A stretch of 64,000 bases of DNA. It comes from Limnohabitans sp. 2KL-51. GTDB taxonomy: Bacteria; Pseudomonadota; Gammaproteobacteria; Burkholderiales; Burkholderiaceae_C. The stretch's first letter is position 1. Each line of letters starts with the position of its first letter. The position numbers were made by a program, and so were the translations under genes. The notes under the pieces were generated by a model. That model was given only the letters and a program-made list of their open reading frames with translations, had not been told where the DNA came from and made no database searches. This document shows positions 53,872 to 62,833 of the stretch, in pieces. The stretch spans positions 113,698 through 177,697 of the forward strand of contig NZ_NESJ01000011.1 in NCBI RefSeq assembly GCF_003063645.1, written 5' to 3'.

Positions 53872-56800
53872 GCCAGCTCTCCCTCTTCGCTGTCGTGCAA
53901 CGCATCGGGTAAGGCCTCGATCTCGGCTTGCTCGGCCCAGGCCTTCAAGGGCGCGTAAACGGTTTGGACCAAGCGCTCGAAAGCGCCCGTCTCCAGCAAG
54001 TCCTCCACCGTGGCATAGGTGCGGGCCAGTGCCGGGTCTTTGTCTTTTTCTGCGCGCTTGAAGTCACTGCCCTCGTAAGCATCGGCCAGCGCGTTGGGGT
54101 TGTCCGGGTCTTTGAGCCACTGCAGCGCCACACCGGGCGGCAGCGGCAGCGGCCAACACATGCCCTCAGCCCAAACGGCCAACAGCACGGTCAACTGGGC
54201 GCGGGCGGCCTCTGGCTCTGGCTCGGCCATGCGCAGCACGGCGTTGCGGCCCACCACCACACACCGCAAGGGCTGGTCCATGGCGGCAGCGGCCAGAGAG
54301 AGCAGCCAAATGTCGATCAGCTTGTCCGGATGGGCCTGTGGTGTTTTGGTTTTCAGGTTGGCCAGGTCGCTGGCGCGCAGGTGCAAGGACATTTGACCTC
54401 CCTCGCCCACACCCACATCGCCCAGCGCGTCTTGCAAGGCCACTTGGGGGTGGCCCAGGTCCACCAACAGCCGCTCGGCCGCTTCGGGATAAACCTGCCG
54501 CTCGCGCAACGCTGCGCCCAACATAGCCTGCAGGCGGGCCTTGAGATGTTCTGCGGCGAGCTTGCCCACGCCCGCCAGCGGCAAGGCCCCGGCTTGACAC
54601 AGGCGCTGCACCACCTGCTGCACATGCGCGGACAAGGTGTCGGCGCTCAACTCGGTGGGCACATGCTGCAGCTCGTGGTCGATCAACTGGTACAGGTCCA
54701 GGCCCGCCAGCCCAAACAGCTCTTCGTCATGCAATTCGCTGCGTTCGTCCTCCAGATGCACCTGCAATCGCTCGCGGAAAAACGCGCCCACCGGCTTGCG
54801 CAGAAAACGGGTGAGTTGGGTGAGCGTGATGACGGGCACGCCCTGCGCGGATTCGAGCGGGGGCAGCAAGTCGACCGATGATCCGGTAAGAGCGGTCTCT
54901 GACCGCGATGGCTTTTCGGCAAGGGCTTCGCGGTCGGACACCACGCCTGCGGGGGAAGTGCTCTGCGCCGCACGCCACTCTTTGGCATAGGTCTGCAAAC
55001 CACTGTCCTCTTCAAAATAAGTGCGGCTGAAGGCTTGCAGCGGGTGCTCCGTGGTCAGGCGCCCGGCCGTGCCCTTGCCCCACAGCAGGTCGATCTCGTC
55101 ACGCAGTTGCGAGACCAGCACCGAAGGCGGTTGTTCGCTGTTGTCGCGCACGCTGCGGCCGCTCCAGCTGACATAAAGCACTTGGCGCGCCGAAAGCAGG
55201 GCTTCGAGCATGAGCTGGCGGTCGTCATCGCGGCGCGAACGGTCGCCGGGGCGGCTCATGCCGGGCAGGCCCATCAGGTCAAAGTCGGCACGCGGGCTGC
55301 GGCGCGGGTAGTCGCCGTCGTTCATGCCCAGCAGGCACACCGCCTTGAATGGGATCGCCCGCATGGGCATGAGCGTGCAAAAGGTCACGCCCCCAGCCCG
55401 AAAGCGTTGTTCCAGCCGGGGCGTTTTGAGCGCCTCGAGCCAGGCTGATCGCACCACCGCCAGCGGCACGGCCTCTGCAAAACCAGCCTCGACGCAGGCG
55501 CGCACCCAATCGGTCAGCGCCTGGTCGAGCGCCGCGATCGCGTTGCGGTCGTTGTCGTCTCGCGGCTTGAACATCGCGGCCAGCAAGGCTCGGCCTCGCT
55601 CAGCCCATTGCGCGGGCTTGGCCTCTTGCGTGCAGGTTTGCCACCAGTCGATCAAGGCCTGCAGCAGGTGCGCCAAAGACCCGGCCAGCTCAGCGTCCAG
55701 CCCGCCCACTTCGGGGTAAGGCGTGGCACCGGGCGCATCGACATTCACAGGGTCTGCCCCGCAGGCATAACCCATGAGCATGCGCTGAACGCCAAACAAC
55801 GCCGAGTTGTCGTCGCCGCACATGCCCAGCCCCAGGCCTGCGCGATGCTCGGCCGACAGGCCCCAGCGGATGCCCGATCCGGCCATCCAGCGCAGCAGCG
55901 TGGGCAGGCCGTCTTCGTTCAAACCAAAGCGGGCGGCCAGCGCTGGCACTTCGAGCAGCTCGACCAGTTCGCTCATGCGGCTGCGCTGCTGCGGCAAGGC
56001 CAGCAACCACTCCACCGCATGAATCAGCCCACTTGTGGCCTGCGCGCCCAAGTCGGCAATGTCGTAAGGGATGAAGCGCGCATCGGCGCGCTTGTACTGG
56101 CCAAACACGGCACGGATCGCCGGGGCCATGGTTTCGATGTCGGGCACCATGACCACCACGTCGCGAGGTGACACAGGTTGATCGCCCGGCGGGGTATGGA
56201 ACCACTGCAGCAGTTGGTCGTGCAATACCTCCAGTTCGCGCACCGGGCTGTGGGCGATTTTGAAAACGACCGATTCATCGCCTGTTACCAATAGCTCAGG
56301 CGCCGTACCACCGCTGGACGGCTCCAGGTCGCGGATGCGCCGCTGCAACTGCGCCAGCAAGCGCGTGCCGTCTTCGCCAGGCACATCGTCAAAAAAGTCC
56401 AGGCGCGGCCACTGCGTGAGTTGCTGGGCCGCTTGCAGGTCGTCAAAGGCGTCGAGCTGGCGGATGAAGTCGCGCCCCTGGCGGCCCCAAGCGGCCAACA
56501 GCGTGGGCGCATGCAAGTGCATCTGCGCCAGCGGCAAACTGGCCAAGGCCTCGCCCCGGTAAGCGTGGCGACGCCGCTCGGCTTGCAGCCATTCGCGCCC
56601 GTCGATGATATCGCCCCAGTGGTACTGGCACGGGTTGGGCACGGCCAGCATCACCTGACTGTGCGTGGCCAGCGCCGCCAGCATCTCCAGCAGTTGTCCC
56701 GGCATGTGGCTCATGCCAAACACCGACACCCGCCGCGCCACGGCGCTGGCCAGCGGCAAGCTCGACTGCAGGTGCGCCAGCGCCCGCGCATGCAGCGCTG

Positions 56801-57401
56801 GGCGGGTGGCTTGGCGCTGGGCATCATCGAGTGTGGCCAGCACGCGCCGCCACAACTCGGCCTGCCAAAGTTGGTCTTCGGCCAGCGTGTCCGAACCTGC
56901 GGCCTTGCGCAGTACATCACGTCCGGCGGCCCAGTCCTGCAGCCAGTCAGGGCGGTAAATCTGGTACTGGTCAAACAAATCCGCCAAGCGGCTCGCCAGT
57001 TGCAGCAGGCGGTCCGGCTCATCGCCCCGCAAAAAACCCGCCACGGGCTTGAAGGCGGGGTCACCCAAGCAGCTCGGCAACAAAGCCATCAGCCGCCAGG
57101 TCATGGGCAGTTTGTCCAGCGGCGAGTCGGGCGGCACATTGTGCGCGCCCAGCACCTGCCGGTAAGTGCGCCACAAAAAGCGCGAAGGCAACTCCACCCG
57201 CGTGGCCGCGCACACGCCAGCCTGGCGCGCCAGCTCGATCTTGATCCACTCGGCCATGCCGTTGCTTTGCACCAGCACCACTTCACTCTCGAGCGGGTGC
57301 AACGGGTGCGCACGCAACCAACCCGTCAGGGTGTCGGCCAGCCGCTCGGAGCGGTGGCTGTGCAAGGCTATGAAACCGGGGGAAATGGTGGAGACAGACA
57401 T
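53868..57401 (-). CDS. recC: Exodeoxyribonuclease V gamma subunit RecC
   Basis: 1177 residues from ATG 57401 (MSVSTISPGFIALHSHRSER); the open frame runs further upstream but family alignment supports this start. RecC holds the complex together, splits the strands and scans for Chi. Typical blocks are VLVQSNGMAEWIKIELARQA, GMSHMPGQLLEMLAALA, VVVMVPDIETMAPAIRAVFG, VCLLGMNDGDYPRRSPRADF and DLMGLPGMSRPGDRSRRDDD. Stop and recB start overlap as ATGA. There is no ptrA between recC and recB, unlike the E. coli order. Confidence 0.96.
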   Translation of the reverse strand: MSVSTISPGFIALHSHRSERLADTLTGWLRAHPLHPLESEVVLVQSNGMAEWIKIELARQAGVCAATRVELPSRFLWRTYRQVLGAHNVPPDSPLDKLPMTWRLMALLPSCLGDPAFKPVAGFLRGDEPDRLLQLASRLADLFDQYQIYRPDWLQDWAAGRDVLRKAAGSDTLAEDQLWQAELWRRVLATLDDAQRQATRPALHARALAHLQSSLPLASAVARRVSVFGMSHMPGQLLEMLAALATHSQVMLAVPNPCQYHWGDIIDGREWLQAERRRHAYRGEALASLPLAQMHLHAPTLLAAWGRQGRDFIRQLDAFDDLQAAQQLTQWPRLDFFDDVPGEDGTRLLAQLQRRIRDLEPSSGGTAPELLVTGDESVVFKIAHSPVRELEVLHDQLLQWFHTPPGDQPVSPRDVVVMVPDIETMAPAIRAVFGQYKRADARFIPYDIADLGAQATSGLIHAVEWLLALPQQRSRMSELVELLEVPALAARFGLNEDGLPTLLRWMAGSGIRWGLSAEHRAGLGLGMCGDDNSALFGVQRMLMGYACGADPVNVDAPGATPYPEVGGLDAELAGSLAHLLQALIDWWQTCTQEAKPAQWAERGRALLAAMFKPRDDNDRNAIAALDQALTDWVRACVEAGFAEAVPLAVVRSAWLEALKTPRLEQRFRAGGVTFCTLMPMRAIPFKAVCLLGMNDGDYPRRSPRADFDLMGLPGMSRPGDRSRRDDDRQLMLEALLSARQVLYVSWSGRSVRDNSEQPPSVLVSQLRDEIDLLWGKGTAGRLTTEHPLQAFSRTYFEEDSGLQTYAKEWRAAQSTSPAGVVSDREALAEKPSRSETALTGSSVDLLPPLESAQGVPVITLTQLTRFLRKPVGAFFRERLQVHLEDERSELHDEELFGLAGLDLYQLIDHELQHVPTELSADTLSAHVQQVVQRLCQAGALPLAGVGKLAAEHLKARLQAMLGAALRERQVYPEAAERLLVDLGHPQVALQDALGDVGVGEGGQMSLHLRASDLANLKTKTPQAHPDKLIDIWLLSLAAAAMDQPLRCVVVGRNAVLRMAEPEPEAARAQLTVLLAVWAEGMCWPLPLPPGVALQWLKDPDNPNALADAYEGSDFKRAEKDKDPALARTYATVEDLLETGAFERLVQTVYAPLKAWAEQAEIEALPDALHDSEEGELA

Positions 57402-57778
57402 GCGGTGAACAAGTGCAGACATGGAAGCGAAGAGACAAGAATAGCCGCAATCGTGCCCGCCACCAGGCTCATGACATGAACCCTGCATTGCCCAATTTTT
57501 AAGCACCAGCTGCCACGCCAATCAGGATGCGGCTTGGCGCAGTTGTGCAAGGACTTATCCACACCTTTGGGCACGGGGTTTGGGGGGAAATCACACCTTG
57601 GGTAAACTTCACCTCAGCAAGCCATGCCACAGAGGTATACCAAAGTAGTGGCATCAAGTGGCACCTGCTGTAGCCCCAGCACTTGGTGCACAAAGAGCTG
57701 AGCCGCTTAAGGGAATACGCTGAAGAGAAAAACCTGCAGCCAGAACATACTTTGGTCATCGATACAAAAGGAACCCCC
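57402..57778. other. Intergenic region between recC and a Bug receptor gene
   Basis: A 377-bp gap upstream of both divergent genes. It contains one consensus DnaA-type 9-mer TTATCCACA (57555-57563) and a loose dyad TGCCAC ... GTGGCA (about 57624-57654). AAAGGA near the right edge is the ribosome-binding site of the Bug gene. No convincing gene is seen. Confidence 0.45.
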
Positions 57779-58759
57779 ATGACCGTCTCTTGGATCAAAC
57801 GCGCGGTGTGCCTCACGGGCGCGCTACTGGCCATCGGCATGCCCCTGTGCGCTTGGGCCCAAGCATGGCCCAGTAAACAGCCCATCAAACTGGTGGCCGT
57901 GTTCCCGCCTGGTGGATCGGTGGACCAAGTGGCGCGCATTTTGTCTGGCCCCTTGTCTCAGCAACTGGGCCAAAGCGTGGTGGTCGAAAACAAAGGCGGC
58001 GCATCGGGCGTGATCGGCACGGCGGGCGTGCTCAGCGCCCCCGCCGATGGCTATACCTTTGCGGTGGTGTTCGACACGCATGGCGTCAACCAAAGCCTGA
58101 TGCCCAACATGCCGTACGACAGCAAAAGGGACTTGACCCCTCTGATTCTGGTGGGTACTTCGGCCATGATGCTGACCACGCACGCCAACACCGAATACAA
58201 AACCTTTGCCGATGTGGTGGCCGCAGCCAAGGCCAAAAAGAACGTCTCTTATGGCTCCATTGGCAATGGCAGTCTGGCGCATTTGGCCATGTCTTTGTTG
58301 GGCAAAAGCGGCGGCATGGAATTCAACCATGTCCCTTTCAAGGGCGGTGGCCCCTTGATGAACGACGCCATCGCAGGGCACATCCCCCTGTCGATGGCCA
58401 CCGTATTTTTGAACAAACCGCACATCGACAGCAAGCGCTTGAGGCCTCTGGCGGTGACATCGGCCAAACGTGTCGCCGATTTTCCTGATGTCCCGACCAT
58501 TGCCGAAGCAGGCTTTGCAGGCTTCGAAGCCCCCGCTTGGTGGGCGCTGTTGGCCTCATCCAAAACGCCCCCGGACATCATCAAACGCATGAACGAAGAG
58601 CTGAACAAGGCGCTGGCCAACCCGGACGTCTCCAAGCGCTTGGTGGCTCAGGGCATTGAAATTTCAGGCGGCAGTGTTGAAAAAGCCAAGACCTTCATCG
58701 ACGGCCAGATCGACACCTGGGCCAAAGTGGTGCGCGACAACGGCATCAAACCCGACTAA
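57779..58759 (+). CDS. Bug family tripartite tricarboxylate transporter receptor (second)
   Basis: 326 residues from ATG 57779, preceded by AAAGGA. The signal peptide (RAVCLTGALLAIGMPLCAWA) predicts periplasmic location. Bug features are WPSKQPIKLVAVFPPGGSVD, SVVVENKGGASGVIGTAGVL, FNHVPFKGGGPLMNDAIAGH and DVPTIAEAGFAGFEAPAWWA. Substrate unknown; no TctA or TctB nearby. It converges on the unknown protein gene with a 2-bp gap, so the two transcripts must overlap. Confidence 0.93.
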   Translation: MTVSWIKRAVCLTGALLAIGMPLCAWAQAWPSKQPIKLVAVFPPGGSVDQVARILSGPLSQQLGQSVVVENKGGASGVIGTAGVLSAPADGYTFAVVFDTHGVNQSLMPNMPYDSKRDLTPLILVGTSAMMLTTHANTEYKTFADVVAAAKAKKNVSYGSIGNGSLAHLAMSLLGKSGGMEFNHVPFKGGGPLMNDAIAGHIPLSMATVFLNKPHIDSKRLRPLAVTSAKRVADFPDVPTIAEAGFAGFEAPAWWALLASSKTPPDIIKRMNEELNKALANPDVSKRLVAQGIEISGGSVEKAKTFIDGQIDTWAKVVRDNGIKPD

Positions 58760-58761
58760 GT

Positions 58762-59196
58762 TCAAGCCGCCGCATCCGGCGGCGATGCGTCGACCACCAA
58801 ATCCGCGTTCAGTGCGCGGACCCGGTGGTCCACGTAGTAGCCGCCAAACTCGGTGTACCTGAGCAACAAGCGTTGGCAGCGGTTGCAAGAAAAAACATCG
58901 CTTCGGTTGCAGGGGAAAAATTGTGGTGCAAAGGGCGCAAGCGGGCTGTCGTATCGGGTGCTTTGAGGGTGGAACTCTTCAAAGGTGGGCTCGCTGCCTG
59001 CAGCATTTCCCTCTTCAGAGAGTGCTGCACGCAAGCTGCCCACAGCCGTCATTAGTGGGCCGGGCCAACGGTCTTCCGTCATGCTTTCCCAGCCGGCACA
59101 AGGCCCCAAAGCGCATTGGCATTTTTGGGGTGAAGCCGCTTTGGCCAAAGCTTTCAAGCCTGGGGCGTCGAGGCGCGGTGGTGGTTTCATGGCCAT
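58762..59196 (-). CDS. Conserved-looking protein of unknown function with paired Cys
   Basis: 144 residues; ATG 59196 or 59190, neither with a clear ribosome-binding site. The N-terminal half is low in recognisable structure. The C-terminal half carries a dense motif, FPCNRSDVFSCNRCQRLLLR then YTEFGGYYVDHRVRALN, with three Cys in a C-x7-C-x2-C arrangement that could bind zinc or form a disulphide. No signal peptide. I do not recognise the family. The motif density and good codon use argue for a real gene. Converges tail-to-tail with the Bug gene. Confidence 0.62.
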   Translation of the reverse strand: MAMKPPPRLDAPGLKALAKAASPQKCQCALGPCAGWESMTEDRWPGPLMTAVGSLRAALSEEGNAAGSEPTFEEFHPQSTRYDSPLAPFAPQFFPCNRSDVFSCNRCQRLLLRYTEFGGYYVDHRVRALNADLVVDASPPDAAA

Positions 59197-59371
59197 GGAG
59201 TTCCAAGGGTTGTCGGCACGGATCGCGATCGCTGCCGCAGGGGTGAGAGAAAAGTTTTAGCGATCAGAATTTATCAGTTTTACGGCCCTTCGGACCACCC
59301 GTTCGAACAGGTCGATGGTGACAGGCTCAACAGCTTGGGCACCCTGTTTGGCGTTGAGTGTCGGGCCCAAA

Positions 59372-59412
59372 TTGGCACTCAGGTACAAAGCACATATACT
59401 CCCACATATACT
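59372..59412 (+). promoter_or_regulatory. Promoter and direct-repeat operator of the toxin-antitoxin operon
   Basis: -35 TTGGCA (59372-59377), 17-bp spacer and -10 TATACT (59395-59400). The decamer CACATATACT occurs twice (59391-59400 and 59403-59412), 12 bp apart, the first covering the -10 box. This is the expected layout for autorepression by a ribbon-helix-helix antitoxin. The remaining upstream 230 bp show nothing else. Confidence 0.68.
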
Positions 59413-59432
59413 TTTTTATACCGGAGTTGAAC

Positions 59433-59663
59433 ATGGCACAAATCACGCTGTATTTGGACGACGCTACGCAAGCCCTGGTCGATGAAGCCGCCAAAGCCAA
59501 TGGGGTTTCCAAGAGCCGATGGGTGGCGGACATCATCCGCACTTATGCGGCGCACGATTGGCCGCAAGATTGCTTGGCGCTGGCGGGCCGTTTTGCAGAC
59601 TTCCCCTTGAAGGAAGATGCGCCCGGCATCCAGCCTGCCGATGTGCCTCGCCTGATTTATTGA
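59433..59663 (+). CDS. Ribbon-helix-helix antitoxin of a VapBC-type pair
   Basis: 76 residues from ATG 59433, preceded by GGAG. The N-terminus MAQITLYLDDATQALVDEAA then KANGVSKSRWVADIIR is a CopG-like ribbon-helix-helix fold that binds DNA as a dimer. The C-terminal tail (about 50-76) would wrap and inhibit the toxin. The PIN-domain toxin gene begins 9 bp after its stop. It probably represses its own promoter at the CACATATACT repeats. Confidence 0.87.
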   Translation: MAQITLYLDDATQALVDEAAKANGVSKSRWVADIIRTYAAHDWPQDCLALAGRFADFPLKEDAPGIQPADVPRLIY

Positions 59664-59672
59664 TGCCCGGCC

Positions 59673-60095
59673 ATGTTGATCCTTGACAGCAACACCATCA
59701 GCTATTACTTCAGAGGCGACCCGCAGGTGGTGCCTCGCTTGCAAGCGGTGAGGCCAGGCACGCTTGGCGTTTCGGCCGTTGTGGCGTACGAGTTACGCTA
59801 CGGACTCATGCGCTTACCCAAAGAAGCGGCCGAACCTCGCTTGGTCGCCTTGGCACAATTTCTTCGACCCATGCAAATGCTGCCCTTTGATGATGAATGT
59901 GCCTTGCAGGCCGCCAAAATTCGCATCGCTTTGGAAGCGGCAGGTACACCCATCGGCCCACACGACACCTTGATAGCGGCCACAGTCATGCGCCATCAGG
60001 CCACACTCATCACGCGCAATGTGCGCGAGTTTTCTCGGGTACCGGGCCTGCGATGGATCAACTGGCACGACGACAGGCCAGCCCTTAACCCCTGA
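59673..60095 (+). CDS. vapC: VapC-type PIN-domain toxin ribonuclease
   Basis: 140 residues. PIN fold with acidic residues in the expected places: Asp5 in MLILDSNTISYYF, Glu in VVAYELRYGL, Asp in PIGPHDTLIAATVM and Asn in LITRNVREFSRVPGL. Such toxins cleave specific tRNAs or rRNA in a Mg-dependent way. The IGPHDTLIA and TRNxxEFxRVPGL signatures are typical of VapC. Encoded immediately after its antitoxin, with which it is co-transcribed. Confidence 0.93.
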   Translation: MLILDSNTISYYFRGDPQVVPRLQAVRPGTLGVSAVVAYELRYGLMRLPKEAAEPRLVALAQFLRPMQMLPFDDECALQAAKIRIALEAAGTPIGPHDTLIAATVMRHQATLITRNVREFSRVPGLRWINWHDDRPALNP

Positions 60096-60199
60096 CCGAA
60101 CAAAAAGGCCCAACGCCAGTTCGTCCCACACCCCAGGTCAACTGTCGGTTTGTCATGCACATGACTGGTTTGAACCCCACCTCAATTTAAAGTCCAGTC

Positions 60200-60835
60200 A
60201 TGATGCACTTTTACGAACCCCATCTGGGCCACGGCCTCAAGCACGACCCGTTCAACTCGATCGTGGGTCCCCGCCCCATTGGTTGGGTGTCCAGCCGCAG
60301 CGCCAGCGGGGTGCTCAATCTGGCGCCCTACAGTTTTTTCAACGCCTTCAACTACGTGCCCCCGCTGATCGGGTTTTCCAGTGTCGGGCGCAAGGACTCG
60401 TTCAACAACATCGAAGCCACGGGTGAGTTTGTCTGGAACCTGGTCACGCGTGACTTGGCCGAGGTGATGAACCAGACCTGCGAGGCGGTGGCGCCCGAGG
60501 TGAGCGAGTTTGAATTGGCGGGCTTGAGCCCAGAGCCCTCACGCATCGTGAGCGTGCCGCGTGTGGCCGAAAGCCCAGTGAGCTTTGAATGCCGCTGCAC
60601 ACAAATCCTGCAACTCGAAAATCTGGACGGCAAAAAGATCGAGACCTGGATGGTGTTTGGCCAGGTGGTGGGCGTCCACATCGACCAGCGGCTGCTGAAC
60701 AACGGGGTCTACGACACGGCCAATGCGGGGCACATCTTGCGCGGGGGAGGCCCAGCCGACTACTTCAGCATCGGACCGGAACAACTCTTCAAGATGTACC
60801 GCCCCGAAAGCGGTGCCCGCGACCTGCCCAAGTGA
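60200..60835 (+). CDS. Flavin reductase-like FMN-binding protein
   Basis: 211 residues. The flavin-reductase split-barrel signature is visible: PRPIGWVSSRSASGVLNLAP, YSFFNAFNYVPPLIGFS and GEFVWNLVTRDLAEVMNQT. It probably binds FMN and could reduce flavin for an oxygenase or act alone; partner unknown. The C-terminus lies in a short tandem run of CCCAAGTGA units (60826-60860). Upstream 104 bp carries no obvious structure. An acyl-CoA ligase gene follows after 110 bp. Confidence 0.87.
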   Translation: MMHFYEPHLGHGLKHDPFNSIVGPRPIGWVSSRSASGVLNLAPYSFFNAFNYVPPLIGFSSVGRKDSFNNIEATGEFVWNLVTRDLAEVMNQTCEAVAPEVSEFELAGLSPEPSRIVSVPRVAESPVSFECRCTQILQLENLDGKKIETWMVFGQVVGVHIDQRLLNNGVYDTANAGHILRGGGPADYFSIGPEQLFKMYRPESGARDLPK

Positions 60836-60945
60836 GCTTGCCCAAGTGACTTGACCCAAGTGACACGGGCCTTGGGTTTTCCCTAGCCCAAGCGGGGCAC
60901 GGTGGGCCGCATGATTTGGGCTGACCCGTTCAACCCACGCCCTTC

Positions 60946-62607
60946 ATGACCACAGTAACCTCACCAGCCCCTGCCCAGCCCCCCATCTGCAGCACCATGA
61001 TGCAGGTGCCGCTGTCGCTGAACCACTTGCTCGAACGCGCAGGCACTTTGTTTGCCAGCAACGAGATCGTCTCGCGCCTGCCCGACAAGTCGCTGCGCCG
61101 GCACAGCTACGGCGCGTTTTACCAACGCACCCGTCAACTGGCGCAAGCCCTGCAAAACCTGGGGCTGCAAAAAGGCGAACGCGTGGCCACGTTGTGCTGG
61201 AACCACCACGCGCACCTGGAGTGTTATTTCGGCATTCCGGCCGCAGGTGGCGTGATGCACACCCTCAACCTGCGCCTGTCGCCCGAAGAGATCGCCTGGA
61301 TCGCGGGCGACGCACAAGACAAAGTACTGATCATCGACGACGTGTTGCTGCCGCTGTACCAGCAGTTTGCGCACCTGTACCACTTCGAACACGTGATCGT
61401 GTTTCCCTTCTCCGGTGCAGCCGTGCCCGTTCCCTTCACCGACTATGAACAGCTGCTGGCCAGCACAGACGCCCAGGGCTTTCAATACGCCCCGCATGCC
61501 GAAGACGATGCGGTGTCGATGTGCTACACCTCGGGCACCACGGGTCGACCCAAGGGCGTGGTGTACTCGCACCGCTCCACCATCTTGCACACCCTGGTGG
61601 GCTGTTTGGGCGACTTTTGGGCCCTCAAAGGCAGCGACGTCGTCTTGCCCGTCACCCCCATGTTCCACGCCAACAGCTGGGGCATCCCCTACGGCGCCGT
61701 GATGATGGGCGTCAAGCTTGTGTTCCCCGGGCCGCACCTGCACCCGGAGGATTTGTTGGACCTGATGACGGCCGAACCGCCCACGCTGTCGCTGGGCGTG
61801 CCCACCATCTGGATGGGCCTGATCCAGGCTTTTGAGGCCGCGCAAACCACCCAGCCGGGCCGTTGGAAGCTGCCCGCCGGTATGCGCTCTTTGGTGGGGG
61901 GCGCGGCCGTGCCGGAGGCGCTGATCCGCGCCTTTGACCGGCACGACATTTGGCTTTTGCAAGGCTGGGGCATGACCGAAACCTCGCCTTTGTGCACCGT
62001 GTCTTACCCCAAGTCGGAGCTCAAGAACGCGTCAATGGACGAGCGCTACCGACGCGCCGCCATGGCGGGCGTGCCTGTGCCACTGACCGAGCTGCGCATA
62101 CGGGGCGAAGACGGGCAAGACGCCCCCTGGGATGGCCAGCATGTTGGCGAAATCCAGGTTCGTGGCCCCTTCATCACTGGCAGCTACCACCAGGTGCCCG
62201 TGAACGAGGAAAAATTCAGCGCCGACGGCTGGCTGCGCACGGGCGATGTGGCCAGCGTGGACGCCATGGGCTTTGTGCGCATCACCGACCGCACCAAAGA
62301 CCTGATCAAGTCCGGCGGCGAATGGATCAGCTCGGTCGATCTTGAAAACGCCCTGATGGCCCACCCCGACGTGGCCGAAGCGGCGGTGATCGCCATCCCT
62401 GACCCCAAGTGGAGCGAGCGGCCGCTGGCTTGCATCGTGCTCAAACCTGGCAAAGCGCCCCGGCCCGAAGACTTTGCCGCGCACCTGCTTCAACACGGCT
62501 TTGCCAAGTGGCAGGCGCCCGACCGCTATGAGTTTATCGACGCCGTGCCCCGCACCTCCACGGGCAAGTTTTACAAGCTCAAATTGCGCGAGCGCTTTCC
62601 GGCCTGA
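60946..62607 (+). CDS. Fatty-acyl-CoA ligase (AMP-binding, AlkK-like)
   Basis: 553 residues. Adenylate-forming ligase converting a fatty acid, ATP and CoA to acyl-CoA. Motifs are [20 protein letters not shown] (P-loop), [36 protein letters not shown] and [20 protein letters not shown], with the catalytic Lys in [17 protein letters not shown]. The overall pattern ([20 protein letters not shown]) resembles medium-chain ligases of the AlkK type. Two CCCGGG hairpins follow the stop. Confidence 0.92.
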   Translation: MTTVTSPAPAQPPICSTMMQVPLSLNHLLERAGTLFASNEIVSRLPDKSLRRHSYGAFYQRTRQLAQALQNLGLQKGERVATLCWNHHAHLECYFGIPAAGGVMHTLNLRLSPEEIAWIAGDAQDKVLIIDDVLLPLYQQFAHLYHFEHVIVFPFSGAAVPVPFTDYEQLLASTDAQGFQYAPHAEDDAVSMCYTSGTTGRPKGVVYSHRSTILHTLVGCLGDFWALKGSDVVLPVTPMFHANSWGIPYGAVMMGVKLVFPGPHLHPEDLLDLMTAEPPTLSLGVPTIWMGLIQAFEAAQTTQPGRWKLPAGMRSLVGGAAVPEALIRAFDRHDIWLLQGWGMTETSPLCTVSYPKSELKNASMDERYRRAAMAGVPVPLTELRIRGEDGQDAPWDGQHVGEIQVRGPFITGSYHQVPVNEEKFSADGWLRTGDVASVDAMGFVRITDRTKDLIKSGGEWISSVDLENALMAHPDVAEAAVIAIPDPKWSERPLACIVLKPGKAPRPEDFAAHLLQHGFAKWQAPDRYEFIDAVPRTSTGKFYKLKLRERFPA

Positions 62608-62639
62608 CGAAGTTGAATGGTCAGCGCAGCCCCTGCTGC

Positions 62640-62710
62640 TGTCACCCCGGGCGGAGGCCCGGGGCCAATCCCTCTGTCTGTCACCCCGGGCGAAGACCCG
62701 GGGTCCATCC
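62640..62710. repeat. Two GC-rich hairpin repeats downstream of the acyl-CoA ligase
   Basis: Copy 1 (62640-62667) has stem CCCCGGGC-GGAG-GCCCGGGG; copy 2 (62679-62710) has CCCCGGG-CGAAGA-CCCGGGG. Both start TGTCACCCCGGGCG and end CCCGGGG then (G/T)CCA. They are 39 bp apart. They resemble intergenic palindromes seen in many proteobacteria and may end transcription or stabilise mRNA. Confidence 0.85.
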
Positions 62711-62833
62711 GCTTTCGCCGACATTTGATAACGTCAAAGCGCTGGATCATTAGGCTTTCCGTGCATGGGGTTAAGAGGCAAGGCACAAAATAGATTTGCG
62801 CTGCTGTAGCGCCAATTTTTCTAGGGGATGGGC

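Noticed and set aside
52144..53958. A 604-codon open frame on the plus strand
   Set aside because: It is antisense to recB, which has all helicase and nuclease motifs; the composition is that of a GC-rich shadow frame.
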